From: Cristatella mucedo
Taxonomy: Eukaryota; Bryozoa; Phylactolaemata; Cristatellidae
Direction: 5' to 3'
Assembly: GCA_009760855.2 (NCBI GenBank)
Contig: WPIO01000008.1
Span: 9,785,001 to 9,849,000 of the forward strand
DNA length: 64,000 nucleotides
The notes under the pieces were generated by a model. That model had not been told where the DNA came from and did not search any database. It was given only the letters and a program-made list of their open reading frames with translations. A program made the position numbers and the translations under genes. Below, piece by piece: positions 33,454-45,880 of this stretch (the stretch's first letter is position 1; each line of letters begins with the position of its first letter).

Positions 33454-33498
33454 ATGCTGCGATTTCCACTGTTGATACCGACGTTGATAATTGACAAG
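33454..33498 (+). CDS. Candidate first exon, hydrophobic N-terminus
   Basis: ATG at 33454 opens MLRFPLLIPTLIIDK and stops at a strong donor, GACAAG|GTAAGC (33499), in phase 0. The 15 residues look like the start of a signal peptide or membrane anchor. It lies downstream of the TATATAA element with no intervening ATG and is divergent from the GPCR promoter about 270 bp away. The next exon was not found. The parts are individually weak; the combination is suggestive. A longer plus frame over this region (33234-33494) is in a different phase. Confidence 0.3.
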
Positions 33499-33782
33499 GT
33501 AAGCGCGTGACCATGGATCGATAGTGAGCTCGTGGCTGTTAGCTCCGGCGTTTGACATGGCGACATCACAGCGAGTATTTGGCTTAAGCGATCAGCCAAT
33601 AGCTTGAACAATTTAAACCTATGGGTGCCACGGTGTGTGCAGGGGCAAGGCAAAATGTGCACACGCTGCAAGGAGGCACAAAGGCGCACTAAAGCTGACA
33701 ATACATCATGCGGCAATCTTAGCGGCGAAACAATCTGTACTTTTCGGTTCACTCCTTCGGCTAATTATCTTTCCAAAGCATA

Positions 33783-34795
33783 ATAATAATTATAATGCAC
33801 TTGATAAAGCGCCCTCAGAGAACTCAATCTCTTACTAGGCGCTTTACATTTGCCGCAAAGGGAAACGCGATTGAATCGTGAGTAATATCATGCTTGATAA
33901 ACAACATGAACAACGTGGTTAGGGGTGACATGCATAGAGTCAGCATGTAAATGAGGTTAGTAGCAGCATGCACAGTGTCAGCACGCATAAGCACATCAAG
34001 GAAGAATCACAGGGACCCACTAAAAGCTGTCCTAAATAAGTGTGTTTTTAAGTTCTTTTTTAATGTGGTCAGGTCAGGGGATGTTCTGACGCAGGTCGGG
34101 AGGGAGTTCCAGGCTTTCGGAGCATACGAAATAAATGCAGTCTCCAAAGGATCAGAGGTTTGTACGAGGTATTTGTAGATTGTTGGATTCCGAAAAGCGG
34201 GTGGTACGATGCTTGGCCTGATGAGGGAGTATATCTGAGAGATAGGCTGGAGCCAAAGAATGAAGTGACCTAAAAGTGAGCGACAAAACCTTGAAGTCGA
34301 TCCGTTGCTTGACTGGTAGCCAGTGCAGGTCGGCGAGAAGTGGTGTAATGTGGCAGCTGCGACGTTCACGACAGACAAGCCTAGCTGCGGAGTTTTGCAC
34401 GAGCTGCAATCGCCTGATTGCACATGCTGGTAGGCCAGTAAGCAGTGAGTTGCAGAAGTCGAGACGGGATGTCACGAACGCATGAACCAACTTGGACGTG
34501 GTATCCATATCTAAACAAGCCCGAATTGTAGCAATGTTATGAAGCTGAAAATAGGCAGATTTGACTGTGGAGCTGATATGGTCGTCTAACGAGAGGTCGC
34601 TTTGGAATATGACACCTAGATTTTGAGCTGATTCGACAGAAGATATGCTGGCAGAGCCAATTTTGAGCGGCAGCCTTTCCAATTTGTGAATTGGACTGGG
34701 TTTGCCCATAACTAGTAAGTTAGGTTTATCATCGTTTAGTTTTAGAAAATTTGCTGCCGTCCATGTGCGGATGCCATCAATACAAGCAAAATGCG
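33783..34795 (-). mobile_element. L2-A LINE, RT C-terminal half with complete 3' end
   Basis: Minus strand from about 34795: VMGKPSPIHKLERLPLKIGS, SLDDHISSTVKSAYFQLHN, LDMDTTSKLVHAFVTSRLDF, SAARLVCRERRSCHITPLL, then one frameshift near 34150, APKAWNSLPTCVRTSPDL and LKTHLFRTAFSGSL. The 3' hairpin tail lies at 33795-33850 and ends in (AAT)n at 33783. Very similar to the 23994 copy. Confidence 0.93.
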
Positions 34796-34854
34796 TGACG
34801 GAGTAGGGGAAATTTCAGACAGCCGGGATGACGAACGCAGCGAGATGTAGACAG

Positions 34855-34855
34855 G

Positions 34856-34889
<34 letters not shown>

Positions 34890-34893
34890 GAGG
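34855..34893. repeat. (GA)n microsatellite
   Basis: Short GA run. Confidence 0.9.
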
Positions 34894-35608
34894 CGACGGT
34901 GACGCCTAATCAGCGTCTGCCCTGAGCGCTGGCAGCAGTACTCTAGGGTGGCGAGACAGCTCGAGAAAGCTCGAGAGTTGTTCAGATTGACAAAAAGCTA
35001 TTGCGTTTCGAAACGTCTTTTTGCTCAAGCAATTAGTAGTGACTTCAAATCAACAGAAAACGCGGAATCTTACCACGGCGCTCTTAAAACCATAATTTTG
35101 GATTTTAATTGTACTTTGGCGTCTTCTCTGTCAGAAATAAGGCTTTTGCGAGTCGTCTCGGGTGCTGCTTCCTGTGACTCCCTCAGCCAGCCTAACGGCG
35201 CGAGCGACGTTGGCGCCGACGCAGCGCCTTTGCGTTAAGACCAACACTTTGAGGGGCTCATACTCATTTGGAATTCCTCAGAGAGCGTAGATGTGAGTTA
35301 TCAAATATTTCTTACCTTTTGCATTGAATTGTTACGGAATAGACAGGCGGTAGACTCCACAATTCACAATAATTATTTGCATACTACCTCCACCCCAAAA
35401 AATTGCGAATCTATACAAATAAAAAGTATAAGACTTTCAAGATAAAGAAGCCTTGCTTTGATTCAATTCAACTTTCAATTTCATCTAAAAGGACATATCA
35501 TCAGCAAGTGCAAATTCTTAAATTATCCTCCCTACTATTTGTATATGAGAGGTATAGCTTGTACGATCATGGCAATTCTTTAAATATTAGTAAAGATAAA
35601 ACGTTAGC
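34894..35608. other. No gene resolved; AT-rich from 35240
   Basis: A short plus frame at 35403-35612 (Lys/Ser/Tyr-rich) precedes the frame at 35609, in a different phase; no family recognised. Confidence 0.3.
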
Positions 35609-35884
35609 ATGACATCGGTCAGCTGTATTCACTGGCTCATGGAATCACTTACTCAAATTCAAAAAAACTATATTAGTTTGTACCCTCTAAACGTAGCTGG
35701 TTATTTTAATGATGGTTGCTATGTAATTCAAAGAAACCTTCAAAAAATGACGGTAGCCGATTTCGTGTCTGATAGCAATTTGTTCTTGGTACGTTGGGAA
35801 GTTCACGAGTCTCCCAAGAACCGACGGAACATAATAATGACTTTGTCTGAATACTCATTAGAAGATACACTTCTACTCGGTTGA
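35609..35884 (+). CDS. Unidentified small ORF in AT-rich DNA
   Basis: ATG-started 91-codon frame: MTSVSCIHWLMESLTQIQKN, YISLYPLNVAGYFNDGCYVI, then DSNLFLVRWEVHESPKN and SEYSLEDTLLLG. It has a balanced, globular-looking composition and clearly lower GC than the surrounding CpG-rich blocks. It could be a transposon-derived remnant or chance. No domain recognised and no splice or promoter signals seen. Confidence 0.2.
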   Translation: MTSVSCIHWLMESLTQIQKNYISLYPLNVAGYFNDGCYVIQRNLQKMTVADFVSDSNLFLVRWEVHESPKNRRNIIMTLSEYSLEDTLLLG

Positions 35885-37431
<1,547 letters not shown>

Positions 37432-37436
37432 TGGTT

Positions 37437-37674
37437 TGGGTCTAGTGTTGCTTTCTTGAGTAGTGGACTGACTATAGCTTTTTGTTTTATTCGACGACGA
37501 CGCTCGGGGAGCAAGTATCAGAGGAGTAGCCAAGACCGGCCCGCAAGTCCAAGCCGAGAACCAATGACTGCCGTCTCTCAAAACACGAACCGCTCTTGAC
37601 TTTTCGACTTTCACCCTTCATTACGTGATCGCTGATCAATGGATACTGAGCAAATTTCTTAGGCTGACCCGCAA

Positions 37675-37678
<4 letters not shown>
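37437..37678 (-). mobile_element. Composite L2 segment duplicated from/to 40806-41056
   Basis: Nearly the same sequence as 40806-41056: start of L2-A RT (minus; KATLDPN), a connecting segment with cgacgacgacgctcgggg, and the start of L2-B (plus; gatcaatggatactgagcaa). Its right end, aaggatct, passes directly into a (CT)n array. Confidence 0.75.
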
Positions 37679-37758
<80 letters not shown>

Positions 37759-37762
37759 ATCT
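37678..37762. repeat. (CT)n microsatellite
   Basis: CT run with a few TTCT interruptions, starting at the edge of the L2 segment. Confidence 0.95.
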
Positions 37763-39106
37763 CTGTCTCACCAGCCCTAGGGCGTCATCATCGATCGTCA
37801 TCGACTCATCGTTACCGCAGGCGCGCACTACAAGTTGGCAATGGAGGAATATTGTCCAGCCTTCCGATCGTGCACGACGACCAGCGAGAGCCGCGCGGCC
37901 GGGGCACCACCACCAGCGCACTTTACCTGCTGCCGGCCGATTGAAGCTTGGCCGGTGCAGTCGGCTTGTCAGAGGACTTGTCGCAAGCACCGCGAAAGCC
38001 GACTTCGACGACTCGCGGCAGCTGAAGGCGCTGGCACGCTCTCGTGAATGACCTGCCCGATTCTCCAGTAGCAGACGGATATTACTCGGGCTTTTTTATC
38101 GATCGGCCGATTGAGCTTTTATGGTTCGCTGCGGTTCACGCTCTTGCCGTGAAATGCGCAGGAGCAAATTCGCAGCGCGCCAATGCGATTTCACCGTTGT
38201 TTACGAGAGCTGGCGATTCGCGCTCGCGCGGCCGCATCAGTTTCTTATCGATCTCCCAGGGTCTCGCGAGATTCTGTCGCCGCTTCGAGCTTGCACTCCT
38301 GCTGTGGGCTTCGCTATCCACGCGCGAGTGCTGCCGCGGCGGCGGCGGCGGAGTGCGAGTGCTGGGGCCCGCTCTCGCCTGGCAAGCTTTCTCGCGCGAC
38401 GCCGCCCGCCCGCATCCCGAGCGAGCGGGCGACATCGCAGATCGTATCGCGTGCGAGCGCAGGCTCACGCCGGTGCATCGCTAGAGAGGTCAGAACGAGT
38501 CGGCAGCGGCGGCGGCGGCGGCGGCGGCGGCGGGTGCTTGACCACGCTCTGCCCAATCGCTCTTGGACAGAGCGTGGCCGACGCTCGCAGTCACCGCGGC
38601 ACCGCCTCGCGCCGGGCGATTGGCATTGCGGCACCGCGCGCCGAGTTGACGGCGCTCGATATATTGGTATCCGGTCGCGAGCGCGCCGTCGTTGCGAAGC
38701 TTTCCTCGCGACGCGGGGCGGCGCACGGCCACCTTCTTTTCCCGCGCGCATCCTAACGCGACTTCTCCGGTTCTCGCCGCGGCGGCCGCGACTCGCGTCG
38801 CTCGCCGAGCGGGCTTGACTAGGCGGAACGACCGTCGGCAGGTCGGGCGGTCGGTCGTATCGGGTGAGACCGCTCGCCAAGGCGCCATCGCGGGTCCGCG
38901 ATGATGATAATGATGGCTAGAGCTCTCGCCGCTTGCCGCGGACTCACTGGTTTCTCCGATCCTCTTCGAGCCACCGTTCCTTACCATGACTCTAGCAACA
39001 TTCTTTCGCTCAGCGCAGCGAGAGACGATAGGTTTCCTCTCCTGTCCATTGGACTGCTTACAGCGAGCCAAGCGAGCCTCACCGTTGAGCTAAATGAGCC
39101 AGGTGG
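37763..39106. other. CpG-rich block 37900-38900, no gene resolved
   Basis: Dense CpG with (CGG)n at 38505-38533. Six overlapping frames of 100-210 codons are all Arg/Ala/Ser-rich and mutually exclusive, so none is called. It could be a CpG-rich promoter region. Confidence 0.3.
38505..38533. repeat. (CGG)n trinucleotide repeat
   Basis: About nine CGG units. Confidence 0.85.
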
Positions 39107-40860
39107 CACTTACAATAATAATAATAATATTATTATTACACTTGATGCAGCGCCCTCAGAGAACTCAATCTCTTTCTAGGTGCTTTACATTTGCTGCAAA
39201 GGAAACACGATCGAATGGTAAGTGCTCGATAAACAACGTGAATAACGAGGTTAGGGGTGACATGCACAGGATCAGCATGCAAATGTGGTTAGTGGCAGCT
39301 TGAAACAGTGTCAGCACGTATAAGCAAATAAAGGAAACATCAAAGGACCCACTAAATGTTGTCATAAATAGGTGGGGTTTTAACTTTTTTTAAATGTGGT
39401 CAAGTTAGGGATGTCGAGACGGAATTCAGGAGTGAGTTCCAGGCTTTGGGAGCATACGAAGTGAAGGTACGGTCTTCAAAGGATTTGAGGTTTGTACGAG
39501 AGATAGGCAAACAGTTGAATTCCGAAAAGCGGGTTGTACGATGCATAGCCGGGTGGGGGAGTAGATCATATAGGTAGTCTGGAGCCAAAGAATAAAGGGA
39601 CCTAAAAGTGAGCGACAAAATCTTGAAGTCGATCCGTTGCTTGACTAGGAGCCAGTGCAGGTCGGCGAGAAGTGGAGTAATGTGGCAACTGCGACGCTCA
39701 CAACAGACAAGACTAGCTGCAGAGTTTTGCAACAGCTGTAAGTGCCTATTTGCACAGGCCGATAGACCAGCAAGCAGTGGGTTACAAAAGTCAAGACGGG
39801 ATGTCACAAATACATGGACCAACTTAGACTTGGTATCCTTGTCTAAACAAGCCCAACTTTTAGCAATTTTATGTAGCTGAAAGTAGGTGTACTTGATTGT
39901 GGAGCTGATGTGGTCGTCTAACGAAAGGTCACTTTGGAACACGAAACCTAGATTTTGTGTACATTCAACGGGAGATGTGGTTGCAGAGCCGATTTTGAGC
40001 GTTTGCCTGTCAAATATCTGACCATATCTGATATCTAATCACACTTTGTTTGCCCATAACTAGTAAGTTAGCTAGTTTTATCGTAGTTTAGTTTAAGAAA
40101 ATTTGCTGCCATCCATGTGCGGATGTAATCAATAAATGCAGCAAGGGAGTTGAGACAATTTGACGTGCTCGAGGGCTGGGAGAGATCAAAGCAAAGGTAC
40201 AACTGAGTATCATCCGCATAGAAGTGAAAGCCTAGATTGTGCTTGGCAATCACATCGTCAGGAGGGAGATATAGTATAAACCATATAATAATAATAATAA
40301 TTCACTTGATAAAGCGCCCTCAGAGAACTCAATCTCTCTCTAGGCGCTTTACATTTGCTGTAAAGTGAAATGCATATAAAACCGGACCAAGTACGGAGCC
40401 CTGATGTACCCCATATTTCAGAGGTACCTTGAATGATCTTTGTCCATTTGGATCAATACTCTGGAGTCTCCCACTGAGATAGGACCTGAACCATTGCAGA
40501 GCAGTGCCAGTGCTGCCCGGGCGAGATGAGAGGCCCTCAAGAAGGACTTCGCGATCGATCAAAAGCTGCCGAAAGATCAAGCAAAACAAGCAGCGATTCT
40601 CTACCCATGTCTGCATTCCTAATTAGGTCGTTGTTCACCCAAAGCAATGCCGACTCTGTGGAGTGATTAGCTCTAAAGCTAGATTGGAACTTACTTGCAA
40701 GGTTTTAAGTTTCAGTATATGAGTTCAGCTGGTCTGCCACGGCTCGTTCCAATGTCTTTAATAAGAACGATAGAAGGAAAGCTGGACGGTAGCCGCTCAA
40801 GTTCTCTTGGTCTAGTGTTGCTTTCCTGAGTATGGTCTGACTATAGCGTTTTTTTTTATT
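39107..40860 (-). mobile_element. L2-A LINE, longest copy (most of RT plus 3' end)
   Basis: Minus strand, in order: KATLDQENLSGYRPAFLLSF (RT start), ADQLNSYTE, degenerate middle, EVLLEGLSSRPG, ALQWFRSYLSGRLQSI, YGVHQGSVLGPVLY, a nested insertion, FHFYADDTQLYLCFDLSQPS (catalytic YADD), DHISSTIKYTYFQLHKI, VTSRLDFCNPLLAGL, LADLHWLLVKQRIDFKILSL, APKAWNSL, then the 3' UTR and hairpin tail (39145-39195) with (AAT)n. Several frameshifts make it inactive. Endonuclease sequence is absent. Confidence 0.92.
40288..40378 (-). mobile_element. Nested L2-type 3' tail insertion
   Basis: (AAT)n plus ttcacttgataaagcgccct and tctaggcgctttacatttgc interrupt the RT frame of the surrounding L2-A copy between GSVLGPVLY and the YADD region. 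tataaacc on one side and tataaaacc on the other may be an imperfect target duplication. Confidence 0.7.
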
Positions 40861-40929
40861 CGACGACGACGCTCGGGGCACAAGTATCAGAGGAGTAGCC
40901 AAGACCGGTGCTTGCCGCAAGTCCAAGCC

Positions 40930-41345
40930 GAGAACCAATGACTGCCGTCTCCCAGAACACGAACCGCTCTCGACTTTTCGACTTTCGCCCTTCATCACGT
41001 GATCGCTGATCAACGGATACTGAGCAAAGTTCTTAGGCTCACCCGCAAGGATCTCCGTGGCTTGGCTCCTTCACACTCAGCTGAACCGTACCAGGTTCAG
41101 CCTCCTCGTGCCCTTCAGCTCTCTATGGACAATAAAATAGCTGCTCCTATCCGACGCTTAAAGACTTCACAAGACTAAAACCTTTACTCTGTAGATTCTA
41201 GACTATGGAGCTCACTTCCATAACTCTTATGAAACGACATCTACTATCCTGCTACCGACTGTGGCACATCTTTTTCCGCCGTTGAGAGCTGCTACTTCCA
41301 TACTACTCATTACCTCGATTGCTCTCTTCACTCAGCTATGCCTCT
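40930..41345 (+). mobile_element. L2-B LINE C-terminal fragment
   Basis: Plus strand: ADQRILSKVLRLTRKDL, RGLAPSHSAEPYQVQPP, SRLWSSLP-equivalent sequence near 41200, and an end ttccatactactcattacct then ctcagctatgcctctcaatg. The C-terminal organisation is the same as L2-A but the sequence is only distantly similar. Confidence 0.65.
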
Positions 41346-42271
41346 CAATGAGTGCTGAGTGAAGAGAGTTGCCCTGCTCTTGAGTCAATCGGACTTCACA
41401 GCGAAAGGCCTACTTATCGAGCCCGAGGCGCCCGAGCGCTTGAACAGCAATCGCGCCTGAGCGCTCCTCAGGCCAAGTCTAGCTTGAGCCAAGCCTAGCC
41501 TGAGCTTCCCCCCTCCGCTTTCCCCCGCCACATTTTACATTGCGGCCTGAGCCCCTGAGCTAGCCCCGGCCTGAGCCCCTGAGCTAGCCCCGGTTCCCCC
41601 TCTCCCCCTGCCGCCGCTACCGCCTGGTCATTGGTTGGGTGACCTGCACTTCGTCGTCCGTTTGGAAGCGACCTTCTTTCTAGCCTGAATTGAACGATAT
41701 CTAGTACAGTTCGCGAGAGCGCCGGCTACAGTCTAATAACGTCTCTCGGATGCACTTGCGGTAGCACCACGACGCCGGCTAGCGGACCGCTGAAACCACG
41801 ACTCTGATGCAATCGTGCTGCCAGTGCTCTCGGACGCAATCGCACTCCATCTCGGTGAGCTTGGATCCTATTCAAGGGTGCTCGCACGCTTGTGCCTTCG
41901 CATTTATTAAAGAGCAGCTACGCTGCGGCCTGTAGCTGGATGGCTTTGGTCGGTAGGGCTGGGCTAAACGCTGAGGCGGAGGAGTCGTTGGTGAGTCACC
42001 AGCGAACCGTTTCAGCTCATGCACCGTTGCCCTGCGGCCGCCTGCACAGCTGGGCTGTTTGGTAATTAATATTTGCGATCGGTATGTAGGCCGACCACCA
42101 ACTAAAAGTTAGCGGTACAATCTCCGTCAGCAGAAAGTGCACCGCCGGACTTGCAGCAGTAGTATCCAAAGGTTTCCAAATTGGATAGGACGAGTTCGAG
42201 AAGATGAATGGCGAGTGCGAAGAGGGGCATCTGTTCAGCGTAGCGAAGCGACGCGAGTTAACGTAATTGAA
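41346..42271. other. No gene; short tandem repeat at 41547-41594
   Basis: gcctgagcccctgagctagc (plus ccc) is repeated twice in tandem, with looser ctgagc/cctag repeats from 41450. The rest is unassigned. Confidence 0.4.
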
Positions 42272-42405
42272 GCTGGATTGGTCCAGCGGTTAAGTTGCTC
42301 GCCCCCGACCGCGGTCTGGCTGAGTTCGTGGGCTCTATCCCGGAGGCATATGGGAAGCGCCTGAATAGAGATTAAGTTCTCCTGGAGCGCTATACAAATG
42401 AATTA
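42272..42405 (+). mobile_element. SINE-A, near full length
   Basis: ctggattggtccagcggtta (A-box region), gagttcgtgggctctatccc (B-box region), then gggaagcgcctgaatagaga ... gagcgctatacaaatgaatt hairpin tail. Confidence 0.65.
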
Positions 42406-42704
42406 GAATATACTTTTAACACTTACAGATAGATCCCTGGGAGCACTAAAGGTCACACTGGCATTAGAAATAGGCTATTAGATAGGAAGCTTCTAAGCTC
42501 ATTAGTGACGATAAAACATGCATAATTACGTTAATCAAAATCACATACACGGTTGATCTCTGTGAATGTAGCAAAGGCTCGCAGGGGTTTTCATATCGCA
42601 CGAGATGTAGTCACGTCGGGGTACGTCGCGACGCCGTTTTGGTAGAGAATTCGGGATTTCGGTGAAGTATCGCAGCTAATGGCATGGCAACCTACGGATT
42701 TGAG

Positions 42705-42955
42705 GCTCACTCGAGGCACAGCTAGACGCCAATAGCCAGAGGAGCGGGCGGAGGAGCTGGCCATTGGCACCGAGCGAGGGCGCCCCGAGCGAGAAAGTGC
42801 TGCAGTTTGCGACTCGTAGCCGGAAACTGACAGGCGGAGAGGAATTTGAAATTGAATGGCGCGATCGTGTAGTCAGTCAGCTACTTGACGTGCTACTTGC
42901 CAGCGAAAATCGGAGAGCAGCGACGTGCAGCAACGAGCGACACTCGTTGTGTCAG
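42705..42955 (+). CDS. Candidate internal exon, unknown protein
   Basis: Open after an in-frame TGA at about 42700. Reads SLEAQLDANSQRSG, APSEKVLQFATRSRKLTGG, EEFEIEWRDRVVSQLLDVLL, ASENRRAATCSNERHSLCQ and meets a consensus donor, GTCAG|GTAGGG (42956), in phase 0. The mixed charged, helix-forming middle is protein-like. The acceptor (ggatttgag) is weak and no upstream exon was found. No family recognised. It lies 300 bp downstream of a SINE-A copy. Confidence 0.3.
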
Positions 42956-44355
42956 GTAGGGCCGCGATGCCGCCGCTGTTGTCTCTGCATTTCGCGTGCC
43001 CATTCCCCTGCCGGGAGCTGGAAATTTTTTCAGGAGCGGGACTAAACCTCGATGAGTGGGCTTGGCAGGAATTCGCAGAAACTCTTGACATTTTGCACTG
43101 GCCTGAGAGCTGAAACAGCGCGAAGCCGATCCTGGCCTACTTCCAGATCTGGGCCCAGTTCACTTGAAGCAATGGAGTGGCGTCAGAGGTCAAAAGGCAA
43201 CTGATCGGCCAGAGATCACGAAGCCACCCTGATCTAGTTTAGGCACATTGCACACAATTGGCCACCGCACTGATCGCAGCGATCGCTCTGTGCATTCTTC
43301 ATCAGCTATTTTCAACAGAAAGCTAGCGATCCTTGTGCAACTTCACGAGCCAGAAGTGGGCGCTCGTACACTTCCGGCCGAGACTTCTCGCTGCTTTTCA
43401 TCTCGATCTCATTCAATCAGACTGAAGCAGCAGCAGCAGTCCTTTCGCCAGGGCGACTGCGTCCAGCGGATGTGGCTGGTGTGGAGCCGTCTGCGGGGAT
43501 CTGCGTGTTCGACGCCAACCTTGACTGCTTTGGTGCTGCTCGAGGAGAGTGAAGAGATCCGACGAGCCTCACCAACGTCCGTTCGCTCTACTTCCAGCCT
43601 TTGGTGGTGGGTAACCGCTTTGGAATGACAGCTTTAAGCCAGCATCAGCGGTTGCTGGGAGCATGACTGCCCCGCCGAACACCTTCAGAGAGCAGTGAGT
43701 CCACGCTGAAAATGCCGCCACTCACGAGACGAAGTCACTCAGCGACCTCGTCAAGCCTCAGAAAACAGATTCTCGGTCGGAACCCACTGGTCTGAGTAGT
43801 CCTGGGGCAGAGGCTTTAGCAGCCTTTCGAAATATATCGCTCTCACCTGACCGCACCTCTGAGGAAGGTGAGAGGTCGCCAGGTGAGAGCAACAGGGAGC
43901 GGCTCGGCAGGCGGAATGTCAAGGTCGTCTCTGAAATGTGGTCACCTCTCGGGCAACAACCCCTCGTTTGGCACGCTTCGTTTCTGGAAGGTCTCGAGCT
44001 TGGCGCCACCCGATAGCGCTTTCGGATGGCGCCAAAGCGCGTGCAAAAACTAAATTAGCATTAAATTAAATTAGCATAAATTAGCTCCTGGAGAGACTTT
44101 AGACACGGTGAAAAGGATACAATTACTGTAGCCACGCTGAAAAAGAAACCGGTTGACCTTCGACCTTGACCGATTGACCCTTTGGAGGCAAACTCCTAAG
44201 AGCAAAACATTGAGCGAACGAAACCTTGAAGGGCTCGTGAGTTCTCTCCAAAAAAGTTATCGAGAGCCTCTTTGCAGAGCCGATGCAACACACGTCAGCC
44301 AGCCATCCGAACACAAACCTTACGGACCTTTAAAAAAAATAATAAATAAATACTA
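42956..44355. other. No gene resolved
   Basis: A frame near 43455-43560 (GICVFDANLDCFGAARGE) looks mildly protein-like but is broken by stops. A palindromic-looking segment lies around 43860-43890. Nothing is called. Confidence 0.3.
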
Positions 44356-44510
44356 GCAGATTTAACAGCCTCTTTTGTACAGCGACGGAATAGCCTTTAC
44401 AGCTACCACCACCGCTTTCAGTGGCAACGAAAGATTACCCACCGCAGAATACGAACACACGACCTCGCGACAGAGGTCGTGAAAGCAACCACCTTACCTA
44501 GTGTGACCTT
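44356..44510 (-). mobile_element. SINE-B
   Basis: Minus strand: cactaggtaaggtggttgct, cacgacctctgtcgcgaggt, the ggtgggtaatctttc middle, and ggctattccgtcgctgtaca then gaggctgttaaatctg. Same order as 19207-19376. Confidence 0.6.
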
Positions 44511-44624
44511 TCTGGGGGGGGGGAGAGTTGAAAGCACTCCCACCCCGGCTAGCCTGCAGCCGTTCGCTGAGGGCGTGTCGCCATGCAGGCATGAGCAGAC
44601 CTGGTAATAATAGTTCTAATAATG

Positions 44625-44695
44625 AGACTTGGCTATAGCGCCCTAATAAAACTAAATCCCTTTACCTTTTTGGGCACTTAGCATATTATGCAAAG
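44625..44695 (-). mobile_element. Degenerate L2/SINE-A tail
   Basis: ggctatagcgccctaataaa ... gggcactta resembles the hairpin tail in antisense; no adjoining element sequence. Confidence 0.3.
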
Positions 44696-45669
44696 AAAGC
44701 GTGGAAATCTAGTTGTCAATCAGAATAATATGCACGCTGTCAGCATGAATGATTAATGGCCGCATTCTCGTCAATGCAGGGTCCTCGAAACTTGCAAAGC
44801 CTACGGCGCCCGCTAAGTCTACCCATTGCCTTTTCTGGCAGTCATTCGAAAAAAGGCTGCTCTCGCTCGCCGCCTAATTGCTCGCCACCTAAAGGCCTAA
44901 TTAATGATGGACCAGCAATCGACCTTCGCTCCAGGTGGCGGCAAGCCGGGCCTAGTTGGGCTAGTTGGAATCGGACACACCCTCCCCTCCCTCCCCCTCG
45001 CTCCTATGGCGCTGACCCGTCCAGCGCTCAGACCCTTGTCATCGATTGTGTCGGCTGCTCAAAAACAGTACGAGGAAGCCGCCAGCCATGCTTTCCGTCC
45101 GTCTGTCGGTGCCATGCAAGACGCGTTATGGAATGGACAGCTGATGTTCAGCTCGTTGCTACTACTGCGATTTTCGGCTCACTGCAAAACGAGTTAACAT
45201 AATCGACGCGACGTCGGGTCAGCCTACGGTAACTCTCCTCGCTATCTAGTGCAGCGAAAAAGAAATAGCGACATCGGCGTAGCTTCGGCTCAACTTACGG
45301 CGGCGGCGGCGGCAGTCCGCGTTTACGGTGCTGTCTTGCACGTCGGGGCCGTCGGAGCGTAATCCGGACGCCTCGATGGCTCCGGGTCAGAGCATGCGCA
45401 TTGGGTGAACCAACAGCCACTCTTCCGGCAGCAGCCGTGCGTGTGCCATCGGAGCTCGCTTTTCTGAGGAGGCGGAGAATTCGCTCCCCCCCCCGAAGAG
45501 CGCGACTGCTGTCTCGTTAGAGCGGCCGTTGAGTTTGGGTCTGGGGACCTTTGTCCAAACGATGGGATCTGCCACTTAGCTCAAACGCAGTTCGGCAGCA
45601 GCCGCTGCCTCTACCTGCTCATCTGATTCAAGTCATTTGGCTGTGAATCCAACCCAAACAAAAATCAAT
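44696..45669. other. No gene resolved
   Basis: Two overlapping plus frames of about 100-150 codons (44756-45202) have no domain or splice support. GC-rich with a C9 run near 45487. Confidence 0.3.
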
Positions 45670-45880
45670 CAGTGACCGTGCCTTAAATTTGTTTGCTCCC
45701 AAAGCATAGAACTCACTCTCGATTGACATCAAGACGTCTCCTGACTTGACAACATTGAAAAACGAGCGAAGACGCGCATCTCCCTTGCAAAATGTGCTGG
45801 GTCGTTGGCATTGTCCTTTTTAAGCTCATTTGTGCTGACACTGTGGATTTGATCACGACCCATCCTGATACGGTTCCTTG
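45670..45880 (+). mobile_element. Degenerate L2 C-terminal fragment
   Basis: gaccgtgccttaaatttgtt, tgctcccaaagcatagaact and tgacttgacaacattgaaaa follow the order of the L2-A segment encoding DRAFSSYAPKAWNSLP to LTTLKKNL, with many changes. Confidence 0.5.

Noticed and set aside
38121-38880. Overlapping 110-211 codon frames in the CpG-rich block
   Set aside because: All frames on both strands are open because of GC-rich codons; amino-acid content is Arg/Ala/Ser with no domain.
43860-43890. ggtgagaggtcgccaggtga segment as splice donor
   Set aside because: Several GTGAG matches but no open coding segment leading into them.
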